Below, piece after piece: positions 33,692 to 41,428 of a stretch of 64,000 bases of DNA. Source of the stretch: an uncultured Acidimicrobiales bacterium (GTDB taxonomy: Bacteria > Actinomycetota > Acidimicrobiia > Acidimicrobiales > SHLQ01). A model generated the notes under the pieces. The model ran no database searches, was not told the DNA's origin, and saw only the letters and a program-made list of their open reading frames with translations. The translations under genes were made by a program, and so were the position numbers. The number at the start of each line of letters is the position of its first letter. The stretch's first letter is position 1. The stretch is taken from positions 1-64,000 of the forward strand of contig CALLQB010000060.1 of assembly GCA_938015295.1 (NCBI GenBank). Direction: 5' to 3'.

Positions 33692-34085
33692 CCGCTGGCT
33701 TCAGCTTCTTGGCGTGAGCGACCCAGCGCTTCACTTCAGGAAGTGACGGAGGACGGCGAACCGCCTTCTTTTTTGCGTTGACCTCAAGCATCTTTGCATG
33801 CAGGTTGTCGACGTTGCGGGTTGCGAGTTCCTTGACGGTATCGACACCGGCAAGCTCGAGAAGGTCGCTGTACTCTTCTCCAACACCCTTGATCCGCATC
33901 AGGTCGGCACGATTTACCCAGCCGAGAATCTGCTTTTCGGTGCAACCTGACTCTTTTGCTGCAGCTTTACGGCCGGCTTTGGTGCCGCAATCTTTCAAGA
34001 GACCCTGTGTGGTTTTGATGCCGCACTTCGCCATAGCTTTCGCGTATTTCGGGCCGATGCCCTCGATGGTGGCAAGACTTGTCAT
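33681..34085 (-). CDS. DUF4332 helix-hairpin-helix protein
   Basis: Small protein of 134 aa made of two helix-hairpin-helix modules: Ile-Glu-Gly-Ile-Gly-Pro-Lys-Tyr (about 7-14) and Ile-Lys-Gly-Val-Gly-Glu-Glu-Tyr (about 65-72). A basic C-terminal helix follows. The arrangement fits DUF4332, related to ribosomal S13/DNA-polymerase-type HhH folds, and suggests non-specific DNA or RNA binding. ATG 34085 gives the shortest frame that begins at the first module; ATG 34109 would add eight residues. The gene stands alone and its biological role is unknown. Confidence 0.8.
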   Translation of the reverse strand: MTSLATIEGIGPKYAKAMAKCGIKTTQGLLKDCGTKAGRKAAAKESGCTEKQILGWVNRADLMRIKGVGEEYSDLLELAGVDTVKELATRNVDNLHAKMLEVNAKKKAVRRPPSLPEVKRWVAHAKKLKPAVTY

Positions 34086-34186
34086 GGTGGGAAGACCTTC
34101 CGGTTTCAATTTGTTACGTGGCGGAACGGTAGTTCCATCGGCCCGACTGTGTCCATGCTTAGTCTGAGCTGGGGCTTTTCAACCGG

Positions 34187-34861
34187 CTACAGGTTGGTCG
34201 CGCGAGGAAGCCCCGAAAGATGTGCGCTGTCGTTGTAACGAACGAGCGTCCACCGTTTGCTTCCCGCGTCACGTTTGAACTCGGTGAGCGACGTGTTGAG
34301 CGTGTGCAAGTCAAATGTTGGACGCAAACCAATGCTCAGCAGACTTCTCATCGCCACGTCGACGACCCCGCCATGGCAGGCCACCAACGAGGTTGATCCA
34401 GCAGTCTTTTCGAGCAGTTGGTGGATTGCGGCGCCCGCTCGCTGGTGAAAGCCGGCGAGAGATTCTGCGCCCGGCGCCATTGGACGGAAGGGCTGATCAG
34501 CAAAATCGAAATGTTCGTAGACGTCGCCAAATTCGGCAAAAGGAAGGCCGTCGGCCTCGCCTGGCCGGTGTTCCTCAAGGTCGCCGTCGATCTGCACCGC
34601 AAGATCACCGAGCGCCGGAGCAATGATCTCGGCAGTCTCGATCGCTCGCGGCATCGTGCTCGCCCAGAGGTGATCGACTTCGATGGGGGCCTGGTCGAAG
34701 CGAGCTTTCAACGCTGCGGCCTGGAGTCGACCCAGGTCGGACAGTCCGCTACAGGTTCGCGGCCCGCCGATAACGCGATCGACGGTTACCTGCGACTCGC
34801 CATGGCGGACGAGGATCAGACGGGTGGTCGCGCTCAAGGTGTGTACATATCGTGGGCACAC
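34187..34861 (-). CDS. Histidine phosphatase family protein
   Basis: Phosphoglycerate-mutase-like protein of up to 224 aa. Arg-His-Gly-Glu-Ser (about 19-23) carries the phospho-accepting His. Glu-Glu-His-Arg-Pro-Gly-Glu (about 95) and Cys-His-Gly-Gly (about 162, second catalytic His) complete the site. Substrates in this family range from sugar phosphates to phosphoproteins. The first ATG (34861) overlaps map by 28 bp. A TTG at 34837 would give a TTGA overlap with the map stop and fits coupling, so the true start is uncertain. It is probably co-transcribed with map. Confidence 0.85.
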   Translation of the reverse strand: MCPRYVHTLSATTRLILVRHGESQVTVDRVIGGPRTCSGLSDLGRLQAAALKARFDQAPIEVDHLWASTMPRAIETAEIIAPALGDLAVQIDGDLEEHRPGEADGLPFAEFGDVYEHFDFADQPFRPMAPGAESLAGFHQRAGAAIHQLLEKTAGSTSLVACHGGVVDVAMRSLLSIGLRPTFDLHTLNTSLTEFKRDAGSKRWTLVRYNDSAHLSGLPRATNL

Positions 34862-35769
34862 TCGCCGGCTTCGGTGACGGTCATGATTTCAACCCCATCG
34901 GCCGCCATCACCAACGTGTGTTCGAATTGTGCCGTGCGACGCCCATCGACGGTAAGAGCCGTCCAGTCGTCATCCCACATGTACATGTCAGGCGAACCAA
35001 GCGTGAGCATCGGTTCGATAGTAAAGCTCATTCCCAACTCGATGCGGGCGGTGGCTCGGCGGTCGTAGTAGTGCGGGATTTGCAGACCGCCATGGAAGTC
35101 GGTGCCAACACCGTGACCAATGAACTCGCGCACAACACCCAGATTGTGCGTCTTGGCGTGGCTCTCGATGGCTCGACCGATGGCGTGCACGGGGGATCCG
35201 GGACGCAGGACATCCATCCCCGCGTACAGTGCTTGACGGGTCTCGAAGACGAGCGTTTCGGAATACTCGTCGACCTCGCCGACAAGAAAAGTGGTGGACG
35301 TGTCGCCGTGCACGCCTTCGCAAAAGACCGTGACATCGATGTTGACGATGTCGCCCTCGGCCAACGGCCGACTATCGGGGATGCCGTGGCAGATCACTTC
35401 GTTGATCGAGGTGCAGACCGACTTGGGAAAACCGCGATAGTTCAGCGGACTGGGATAGCAGTTTCGCCGCAACGCTTCTTCGTGGGTGATGCGGTCGAGT
35501 TCGTCGGTCGTAACGCCGGGGGCCACGTGCGACCCGACGATCATCAAGATCTCGGCGGCCTTAGCGCCCGTGCGGCGCATGCGAGCGATTTCGTCGTCGG
35601 ACCGCACAAGAGGTGACATCGATGGCCCGGGCTCGCCAGTTTTGGCATAGGGCGGCAAGTCGATACCGGCAGGAACCGAACGACGAAGCGATTGCACGCC
35701 CGGACGAATCGGCGGATCGGATGGAGGAGCGAGGGTGGCGGTACCGCCACGGCGTTTACGTTTAGCCAC
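34834..35769 (-). CDS. map: Methionine aminopeptidase, type I
   Basis: Enzyme of 311 aa with a GTG start that removes N-terminal Met from nascent proteins. Metal ligands are visible in order: Asn-Ile-Asp-Val-Thr (about 145), Gly-Asp-Thr-Ser (about 156), Gly-His-Gly-Val-Gly (about 218, His), Thr-Ile-Glu-Pro-Met (about 252) and Gln-Phe-Glu-His-Thr (about 284). The first 45 residues are a basic, Pro-rich extension with PxxP-type motifs, as in mycobacterial MapB, proposed to contact the ribosome. The histidine phosphatase gene follows with an overlap. Tandem 20-bp repeats lie just upstream. Confidence 0.93.
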   Translation of the reverse strand: MAKRKRRGGTATLAPPSDPPIRPGVQSLRRSVPAGIDLPPYAKTGEPGPSMSPLVRSDDEIARMRRTGAKAAEILMIVGSHVAPGVTTDELDRITHEEALRRNCYPSPLNYRGFPKSVCTSINEVICHGIPDSRPLAEGDIVNIDVTVFCEGVHGDTSTTFLVGEVDEYSETLVFETRQALYAGMDVLRPGSPVHAIGRAIESHAKTHNLGVVREFIGHGVGTDFHGGLQIPHYYDRRATARIELGMSFTIEPMLTLGSPDMYMWDDDWTALTVDGRRTAQFEHTLVMAADGVEIMTVTEAGECAHDMYTP

Positions 35770-35785
35770 GCGTCTATCGTACCTC

Positions 35786-35825
35786 TCTCTGCCGCGAGAG
35801 GTTCACCTCTGCCGCGAGAGGTTCA
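35786..35825. repeat. 20-bp tandem duplication between map and the MaoC gene
   Basis: Two copies of CTCTGCCGCGAGAGGTTCA (35787-35805, 35807-35825) differ only in one joining base. Each can form a 4-5 bp hairpin (CCTCT/AGAGG). The second copy runs 3 bases into the end of the MaoC gene. The position suits a terminator or leader element for map, but duplication by slippage is enough to explain it. Confidence 0.7.
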
Positions 35826-36278
35826 GTCGATGAAACGCGAAACCGTTTCGACAATCGCGGCAGGCTTTGCGCCACCCTCGATCTCGATAGTTACGGTAAC
35901 GACCGCCTGCGCTCCGCCGGGGATTTCGGTGACCTCAGAAACGGCTCCTGCGGCACGAATGCGGGATCCGACGGGCACCGGCGAGGGAAACCGAACCTTG
36001 TTCACGCCATAGTTGATTCCCATCGAGATGTTCCGCACTTCGATGAGCTGTGGCAAGAAGTGATTCACCAGCGACATGGTGAGGTAGCCATGGGCGATAG
36101 TCGCGCCGAACGGTCCTTCGGCGGCAGCAACGGGGTCGACGTGAATCCACTGATGGTCGAGTGTTGCATCCGCGAACGCATCGATGCGTTCCTGATCGAT
36201 CGTGAACCACTCGGTTGGCCCAAGCGACGTGCCGACCCCACCGAGCAACGCAACACTTCCGTTGAAGATTTCTGCCAT
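35823..36278 (-). CDS. MaoC-like (R)-specific enoyl-CoA hydratase
   Basis: Hot-dog-fold protein of 151 aa. The segment Asp-His-Gln-Trp-Ile-His-Val-Asp-Pro (about 41-49) carries the catalytic Asp/His pair of the hydratase-2 motif. Ala-Thr-Ile-Ala-His-Gly-Tyr-Leu-Thr (about 59-67) is the matching substrate loop. It would hydrate trans-2-enoyl-CoA to (R)-3-hydroxyacyl-CoA in fatty acid or sterol side-chain metabolism. It is divergent from an alpha/beta hydrolase gene across a 45-bp gap filled with a direct repeat. Confidence 0.85.
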   Translation of the reverse strand: MAEIFNGSVALLGGVGTSLGPTEWFTIDQERIDAFADATLDHQWIHVDPVAAAEGPFGATIAHGYLTMSLVNHFLPQLIEVRNISMGINYGVNKVRFPSPVPVGSRIRAAGAVSEVTEIPGGAQAVVTVTIEIEGGAKPAAIVETVSRFID

Positions 36279-36280
36279 AG

Positions 36281-36320
36281 CTTCTCAATCTAGTCTGAGG
36301 CTTCTCAACCTAGTCTGGGA
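36281..36320. repeat. 20-bp direct repeat in the MaoC / hydrolase divergent promoter gap
   Basis: CTTCTCAATCTAGTCTGAGG (36281-36300) is followed directly by a copy with three changes near the middle and end (36301-36320). The pair fills the whole 45-bp gap between the two divergent start codons, so promoters for both genes must overlap it. Confidence 0.8.
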
Positions 36321-36323
36321 GCA

Positions 36324-36998
36324 ATGCGACTTTCTGCTACCGAGACCGGCGAAGGCCCTCTCGTCATTCTTCTCCACGGTATGGGCCAGAGCGCCGCAAC
36401 TTGGGACGACGTGGCCGCCAACCTGGCTGTCGCGTATCACGTGGTTTCAGTCGACCTGCTTGGCCATGGCCAATCGCCCACACCGCCCGATCCCCTCGCC
36501 TATCGCCGCGCCGAATGTCTCGAAGATATCGACGAAACCATTGCGACATTCCGGCAAACCAACGAACCCCCCGTGCTGATTGGGCATGGTTTCGGCGGCT
36601 ACCTCGCCTTGAGCTACGAGCTTGAGCGCCCGGGTGCGATTCGCGGCTTGGCACTCATCGGCGCGGCAACAGGCTTCGACGACCTCGTCGCCCAAGTCAT
36701 GTGGAACCAGTCGACGCTCGACAATGCCGACGAGCTAGGTATCGAACCGGTGGCCTGCACGCTGGGCGTCATTGCTGACTCGATGGTGATCGACCGGCTT
36801 GGCGAGGTCGACGTGCCCACGCTTGTGCTTGTCGGTGAGCACGATCACGCATTCGCCGGCGCTGCGCAACTCATCGACCAGCGGGTTGCCGACAGCACCC
36901 TCGGTGTCATCGCCGAGGCAAAACACAACGCGCATCTCACACAGCCCGACAAGGTCAGCCAGCAACTGCACCCCTTCCTGCAACGCCTTCACCCGTAG
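36324..36998 (+). CDS. Alpha/beta hydrolase-fold protein lacking the nucleophile serine
   Basis: Protein of 224 aa with a clear alpha/beta hydrolase fold: oxyanion segment Leu-His-Gly-Met-Gly-Gln (about 17-22), acid Asp in Gly-Glu-His-Asp-His (about 173) and His in Lys-His-Asn-Ala-His-Leu (about 196). The nucleophile elbow reads Gly-His-Gly-Phe-Gly (about 92-96, codon GGT), where Ser, Asp or Cys is expected. Unless a sequencing error hides a Ser codon, ordinary ester hydrolysis is not possible. It may be a binding protein, a lyase-like relative or an inactive paralogue. It lies next to a MaoC hydratase and 2.6 kb from the ole cluster. Confidence 0.8.
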   Translation: MRLSATETGEGPLVILLHGMGQSAATWDDVAANLAVAYHVVSVDLLGHGQSPTPPDPLAYRRAECLEDIDETIATFRQTNEPPVLIGHGFGGYLALSYELERPGAIRGLALIGAATGFDDLVAQVMWNQSTLDNADELGIEPVACTLGVIADSMVIDRLGEVDVPTLVLVGEHDHAFAGAAQLIDQRVADSTLGVIAEAKHNAHLTQPDKVSQQLHPFLQRLHP

Positions 36999-37043
36999 CC
37001 GCCGGATCCGCTGGCTTCTGCGGGTTCTGCTGGTCCAAAACGA

Positions 37044-37076
37044 CGAAGGGCCCATGCCATCGGCATGGGCCTTTCG
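37044..37076. terminator. Strong hairpin, bidirectional terminator candidate
   Basis: A 15-bp stem (37044-37058 with 37062-37076) with a 3-base loop has one G-T wobble: CGAAGGGCCCATGCC pairs with GGCATGGGCCTTTCG. It sits between the convergent alpha/beta hydrolase (stop 36998) and DUF937 (stop 37094) genes, where a shared terminator is expected. The T-run is short in either direction. Confidence 0.75.
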
Positions 37077-37093
37077 TGGCAAGTCTGGTTGGG

Positions 37094-37729
37094 TCAGCCG
37101 CCGAGAACCTTGCCGAGGATCGAGCCGAGGCCCGACTTGTCGCCGCCGAGAAGGCCGCCGATCTCGCCCATGATGTCGCCATCGCCATCAGCATCGAGCA
37201 TGCCAAGAAGGCCACCCAAACCTGGTTCTTGTTCCTGTACAGCGGCTTTTTCCTGGCCGAGAGCCTGGGAGACTGCCGATTGGTCGAGACCATTGTCGTT
37301 CTTCATCTTGCCGATGAAGCCCATCACGATGGGCGCCAGGATGGGAAGAAGTTTCATAACGGTGCCAAGGTCGAGGCCACTCTTTTGTGACACCGCGGTG
37401 GCAACGTTGTCGTTGCGGCCGCCGAAGATGTGACCAAGGATTTTCGCGCCATCGGCCAATCCGCCGCCAGCTCCTCCGCCACTTGCTGCGCCGAGCAGCC
37501 CAACAAGGTCGCCCAGCACTGAACCGTCGTGATCGCTGAGGGCGCCAAAAAGCGAGGAGGCACCCTGTGGCGATGCGGCGTTGTTTGCCAGGCCACCGAT
37601 GAGCATCGGCAGCGCTGCGGCGATGCCCCGTTGTGTTGCGCTTGGTTCGCCACCGATGGCGTTGGAGATCGAGGCGAGTTCATCGCCTGTACCGACCATT
37701 CCAAGTAGTTGTTCAAAAATTCCAGACAT
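37094..37729 (-). CDS. DUF937 protein
   Basis: Gly/Ala/Leu-rich protein of 211 aa matching the DUF937 pattern. It has an N-terminal Phe-Glu-Gln-Leu-Leu-Gly helix, repeated Leu-Gly-Gly-Leu / Gly-Leu-Leu-Gly segments, a central Ile-Leu-Gly-His-Ile-Phe-Gly followed by Val-Ala-Thr-Ala-Val-Ser-Gln-Lys-Ser-Gly-Leu, and an Asp-Ala-Asp-Gly-Asp-Gly-Asp calcium-like loop near 180. No signal peptide is evident. The family has no assigned function. ATG 37729 is chosen because the family pattern starts there. The gene is divergent from a lipoprotein gene. Confidence 0.8.
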   Translation of the reverse strand: MSGIFEQLLGMVGTGDELASISNAIGGEPSATQRGIAAALPMLIGGLANNAASPQGASSLFGALSDHDGSVLGDLVGLLGAASGGGAGGGLADGAKILGHIFGGRNDNVATAVSQKSGLDLGTVMKLLPILAPIVMGFIGKMKNDNGLDQSAVSQALGQEKAAVQEQEPGLGGLLGMLDADGDGDIMGEIGGLLGGDKSGLGSILGKVLGG

Positions 37730-37816
37730 GAGGGGGACTCCCGTGGGGTAACTGCTCTCCACTGCGGCGAGCGTACGGATACTAGTGCAGCTGTAACATC
37801 GCTGCCCCGGCAGCAC

Positions 37817-37839
37817 CCGAATCGGGCGCTACGATTCGG
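37817..37839. promoter_or_regulatory. 8-bp inverted repeat at the lipoprotein gene start
   Basis: CCGAATCG-GGCGCTA-CGATTCGG forms a perfect 8-bp dyad with a 7-base spacer, ending two bases before ATG 37842. It could be an operator between the divergent DUF937 and lipoprotein genes, or a hairpin blocking the first ATG. That would favour the ATG at 37875 as the true start. Confidence 0.5.
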
Positions 37840-37841
37840 CG

Positions 37842-38522
37842 ATGTCTCCCCCTCTCAGGCGAAGCGTCCGGTGCATGACCGGCATGCAAGGCCTGTGTTT
37901 CGCCGTCGCCTTAGGTGTACTTCTCGGTGCATGCGGCGTGTTGCGCCCAGATCCGCCACTGCAGGTCACGCTCGTGCGCACCGATCAGCCGCCTTTGGCA
38001 GTGCTCGATAACTGCCCTGCGCTTCGCGAAGTCACCCTCACTGACGCCGACGGACCGGTTTGGGCAATTCTTCGCCGCAGCCCCTCGCCCAACGCGGCGC
38101 ATCTCGAAATGCGGTTGGGTGGCGAGCCAAATGGCTGGGAAATCGTGCAAGAGCTTTCGTCGCCCCTGCTCGCCGAAACCAACTACACGCTCGAAACATC
38201 GCCCGGCGGCAACGAACTTTCGTTTCGTTTGTCCGAGCTCGACATTGGCCGATCGGCCACCGAAAACGGACAGCAGGATCTCGTGCGCGCCGACGCCACG
38301 CAGGATTGCAACGGTTCGGTCGCCTGGGGCGACCTTTGGCGGCAGGGCGCGGTGTTCTTCCTGCTCGGCCTCTTGGTACTCCTTGTGGTCGGCACTGCGC
38401 TGGTAAAGGCGCTTCAGGTGTTCGTGCCGCAGCGCACCGATGCCGCGTTCGATGAAGAATTCGCTGAAGACGATCCCGACTTTGATGGCTGGGACGAGCC
38501 AACGTGGGATGAAAGCCCGTGA
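37842..38522 (+). CDS. Hypothetical lipoprotein with C-terminal membrane helix
   Basis: Protein of up to 226 aa. The signal segment ends in Leu-Leu-Gly-Ala-Cys (about residue 30), a good lipobox. An extracytoplasmic domain (about 32-160) holds two further Cys that could pair. A membrane helix (about 168-190) and an acidic Asp/Glu-rich tail follow. Having both a lipid anchor and a transmembrane helix is unusual. ATG 37875 is a good alternative start because the hydrophobic core begins there. No family recognised. The TPP riboswitch begins just downstream. Confidence 0.65.
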   Translation: MSPPLRRSVRCMTGMQGLCFAVALGVLLGACGVLRPDPPLQVTLVRTDQPPLAVLDNCPALREVTLTDADGPVWAILRRSPSPNAAHLEMRLGGEPNGWEIVQELSSPLLAETNYTLETSPGGNELSFRLSELDIGRSATENGQQDLVRADATQDCNGSVAWGDLWRQGAVFFLLGLLVLLVVGTALVKALQVFVPQRTDAAFDEEFAEDDPDFDGWDEPTWDESP

Positions 38523-38542
38523 TACCGTAAGACCTTCAACAA

Positions 38543-38637
38543 CTTCATCCGGGGAGCCTGGGCAAGAGCCAGGCTGAGAGGACGAGCACTGTCTCGTCGA
38601 CCCGCAAACCTGATCTGGATAATGCCAGCGGAGGAAG
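38543..38637 (+). promoter_or_regulatory. TPP riboswitch (THI element)
   Basis: All conserved thiamine-pyrophosphate aptamer blocks are present: GGGGAGCC (from 38551), GCTGAGAGGAC (38573-38583), ACCCGCAAACCTGATCTGGA (38600-38619) and TAATGCCAGCGGAGGAA (38620-38636). Helix P1 pairs CTTCATCC (38543-38550) with GGAGGAAG (38630-38637), with one mismatch. That 3' strand is also the ribosome-binding site of the gene at 38640, so ligand binding should hide it directly and block translation. The ligand and class follow from the conserved sequence; the mechanism is inference. Confidence 0.95.
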
Positions 38638-38639
38638 CA

Positions 38640-39812
38640 ATGACCTTGGTACGACAGCTCTTTTCTTTTCATACGGTGCAACAACTGTGCATCGTCCTCG
38701 GTGTCTTTGCCGTGGTGGCTACGGCCTGCGGCAGCGACGGGTCGTCAGGCGGAGGCGTGAGTGCCAGCGGCGATGAAGCCGTCGAAAGCACAACCCCAGA
38801 AGCAGCTGCCACCGAAGAGCCCGCTGAACCCGAACCCGAAGAACCCGAAGAACCCGAAGAACCCGGGTCGATCACCCTTGTCACCCACGACTCGTTCGCC
38901 CTCTCGGAGGGAACTCTTGCGGCGTTCACCGAAGAGACGGGAATTGCCGTCGAGCTGCTTTCCTCCGGCGACGCCGGCCAAATGGTGAGCGAAGCTGTGC
39001 TCACCGCGGGCAACCCCGTTGGCGACGTGCTGTTCGGCATCGACAACACGTTCCTGCAACGAGGGCTCGATGCCGAGATCTTCGTGCCCTACGAATCACC
39101 AAATCTGGCCAACGTACCCGACGCCTTCGAACTCGACGATCAGCATCGGGTTACACCGATCGACTACGGCGATGTCTGCGCCAACTACTGGATTTCCGAG
39201 TTTGGCGACGTGCCGGTCCCCACGACCCTCGACGATCTGATCGACCCGGCCTACGCCGATCTCTTTGTCACCGAGAACCCAGAAACGTCGTCGCCCGGCA
39301 TGGCGTTCTTGCTTGCCACCATCGCCAAATACGGCGATGGGTGGGAGGACTACTGGACTGCTCTGCGTGCGAACGGGGTCGTGATCACCGCGGGATGGGA
39401 AGAGGCCTATTACGGCGAATTCATCGCTGGCGGCGGCATCCGACCCATCGTCATGTCCTATGCATCGAGCCCACCAGCCGAGGTGTTGTTCGCCGACCCG
39501 CCGATCGACACACCTCCCACGGGCGTACTACTCGACAGCTGCTTTCGACAGATCGAGTTCGCTGGAATCCTCGCCGGTTCGGAAAACGTCGCCGCTGCAC
39601 AACAGCTGATCGACTTCATGTTGACACCTACTTTTCAAGAAGATGTGCCGCTCAACATGTTCGTGTTCCCGGTGCTCGAGGGTGCGGCGCTCCCCGAGGT
39701 GTTCACCGATCACGCGGTCATCGCTGACGATCCGCTCATCATCGACCCGGCAACCATCGGCGCAAACCGCGATGCGTGGACCGATCGGTGGGTTGAGCTG
39801 GTGCTCCGCTGA
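38640..39812 (+). CDS. thiB: Thiamine ABC transporter substrate-binding lipoprotein
   Basis: Lipoprotein of 390 aa. ATG 38640 follows the riboswitch ribosome-binding site; an ATG at 38622 lies inside the aptamer and is rejected. The signal ends Val-Ala-Thr-Ala-Cys (about 29). An acidic linker with repeated Glu-Glu-Pro units, from 9-bp DNA repeats near 38828-38868, leads to a periplasmic-binding-protein fold: Leu-Val-Thr-His-Asp-Ser-Phe, a Phe-Gly-Ile-Asp-Asn-Thr segment, Ile-Asp-Tyr-Gly-Asp-Val-Cys, and a C-terminal Pro-Leu-Asn-Met-Phe-Val-Phe-Pro. These match the ThiB/TbpA thiamine-binding family. Riboswitch control and the following permease and ATPase support thiamine or its phosphates as cargo. 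Confidence 0.93.
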   Translation: MTLVRQLFSFHTVQQLCIVLGVFAVVATACGSDGSSGGGVSASGDEAVESTTPEAAATEEPAEPEPEEPEEPEEPGSITLVTHDSFALSEGTLAAFTEETGIAVELLSSGDAGQMVSEAVLTAGNPVGDVLFGIDNTFLQRGLDAEIFVPYESPNLANVPDAFELDDQHRVTPIDYGDVCANYWISEFGDVPVPTTLDDLIDPAYADLFVTENPETSSPGMAFLLATIAKYGDGWEDYWTALRANGVVITAGWEEAYYGEFIAGGGIRPIVMSYASSPPAEVLFADPPIDTPPTGVLLDSCFRQIEFAGILAGSENVAAAQQLIDFMLTPTFQEDVPLNMFVFPVLEGAALPEVFTDHAVIADDPLIIDPATIGANRDAWTDRWVELVLR

Positions 39813-39829
39813 GCGAACACGCGCAGGTC

Positions 39830-41428
39830 TTGGGGCGGCTCCCCCGCCGGAGCGCTGCGGTCATCCCTGCGCTGTTTGTTGCGATCTTCTTTGTCTACCC
39901 GGTCGGCTCGATTCTTTGGCGCGGCATCGGGTCAGCCAACAACGACCGGGTCCGCCAGGTCCTGTCGAGCGATGCCTTCGCAGGCGTGGTGTGGTTTTCG
40001 TTGTGGCAGGCGGTGGTGTCGACCGTCTTGACCCTGTTGGTGGCTCTGCCTGCCGCCTACGCGGTTGCCCGTTATGACGTGATCGGAAGAAATGCCTTCC
40101 GGGCCATCATCATTGTTCCGTTTGTCCTCCCAACAGTGGTCGTTGCCGGAGCCTTTGAAGCGGTGTTCGCGCGCTTCGGCCTCGCCGGTCTACGCAACAC
40201 CCCGTGGGCTGTGCTTTTGGCTCACGTATTCTTCAACTACGCGGTGGTTGTGAGAATCGTCGGCACCTTCTGGGAACAGCTCAGCGCCCGTCCAGAACAA
40301 GCCGCGCGGGTGCTGGGTGCCGGTCGCACCCAAACCTTCCTGTCGGTAACGCTGCCGCGCCTGCGGCCCGCTCTCGGCTCGGCGGCCGCAATCGTGTTTC
40401 TGTTTACCTTCACGTCGTTCGGGGTCATCCTTTTGTTGGGCGGTCCCACGAGTGCGACGATCGAAACCGAGATCTGGCGATATGCGGTGAGCCGCATCGA
40501 GTTTGACGTGGCGGCTGCGCTTGCGCTGCTGCAACTCGTCGCCGTTGTTGGACTCGTCGTGCTCACGACTCGCACGCAGAAGTCGCGAAGCGTCGATGCC
40601 TCCGGCGTCGCTGCCTCGAACCTGCGACGACCGCGTGGGAGCCAGAGGATCTTCATTTCAGCGGTGGTTGCCTCGGCTGTTGCCCTGCTCGGGGTGCCGG
40701 TCATCACCCTTATCGAACGGTCGTTGTCGGTCGGCGGCGGCTATGGCCTCGATCACTACCGGGCGCTTGGCGACAGGGTCGCCTTGCTGCCGGTTTCGCC
40801 AGCCCGCGCACTTACCAACTCGCTGCAGTACGCGGTGATGGCGGCCGCTATCGCCGTAGCCGTTGGCACACTTGCCGCACTGGCGGCGACCGGTCGCACG
40901 AAGTTTGGGCGAGGCCTCGACACCCTCCTGACGCTGCCGCTCGGCACCTCAGCGGTCACCCTTGGCCTCGGCATCCTGATCGCTCTCGACCAGCCACCTG
41001 TCGACTTCCGCACCCGCTGGTGGATCGTGCCTGTCGCACATGCGTTGGTCGGTATTCCGTTCGTCCTGCGGGGGGTGCTTCCGGCGCTTCGCGGTATCAG
41101 TCCGGGTCTGCGTGAGGTCGCAGCCACCCTCGGCGCATCGCCAGCACGGGTGTTTCGCGAGGTCGACGCTCCGTTGGCGGGCCGGGCGCTCCTCGTTGGC
41201 GCAGCCTTTGCGTTTGCGGTCTCCCTCGGCGAGTTTGGCGCCACCTCGTTTGTGCCGCGGCGACCCGAGACCACTACGGCACCTATCGCCATTTTCCGAC
41301 TGCTCGGCCAACCTGGCGATGTACTGCGCGGCCAAGCGATGGCCCTTAGTGTGATCTTGATGATCGTTACCGCCACCTCAGCACTGGCCATCGAGCGGCT
41401 GCACAAGAACTCAGACGGACTGTTGTGA
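39830..41428 (+). CDS. thiP: Thiamine ABC transporter permease (duplicated-domain type)
   Basis: Integral membrane protein of 532 aa with about twelve helices in two homologous halves. Each half has an ABC-permease coupling loop: Gln-Ala-Ala-Arg-Val-Leu-Gly-Ala-Gly (about 158-166) and Glu-Val-Ala-Ala-Thr-Leu-Gly-Ala-Ser (about 428-436). A fused pair of permease domains is the standard form of ThiP. The only conventional start near the fold is TTG 39830. An in-frame CTG at 39809 overlapping the thiB stop is a non-standard alternative. The stop overlaps thiQ by GTGA. Confidence 0.9.
   Translation: MGRLPRRSAAVIPALFVAIFFVYPVGSILWRGIGSANNDRVRQVLSSDAFAGVVWFSLWQAVVSTVLTLLVALPAAYAVARYDVIGRNAFRAIIIVPFVLPTVVVAGAFEAVFARFGLAGLRNTPWAVLLAHVFFNYAVVVRIVGTFWEQLSARPEQAARVLGAGRTQTFLSVTLPRLRPALGSAAAIVFLFTFTSFGVILLLGGPTSATIETEIWRYAVSRIEFDVAAALALLQLVAVVGLVVLTTRTQKSRSVDASGVAASNLRRPRGSQRIFISAVVASAVALLGVPVITLIERSLSVGGGYGLDHYRALGDRVALLPVSPARALTNSLQYAVMAAAIAVAVGTLAALAATGRTKFGRGLDTLLTLPLGTSAVTLGLGILIALDQPPVDFRTRWWIVPVAHALVGIPFVLRGVLPALRGISPGLREVAATLGASPARVFREVDAPLAGRALLVGAAFAFAVSLGEFGATSFVPRRPETTTAPIAIFRLLGQPGDVLRGQAMALSVILMIVTATSALAIERLHKNSDGLL

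Noticed and set aside
38622-38639. ATG 38622 as the thiB start
   Set aside because: It lies inside a conserved part of the TPP aptamer (TAATGCC). ATG 38640 has the GGAGGAA ribosome-binding site and begins the signal peptide.
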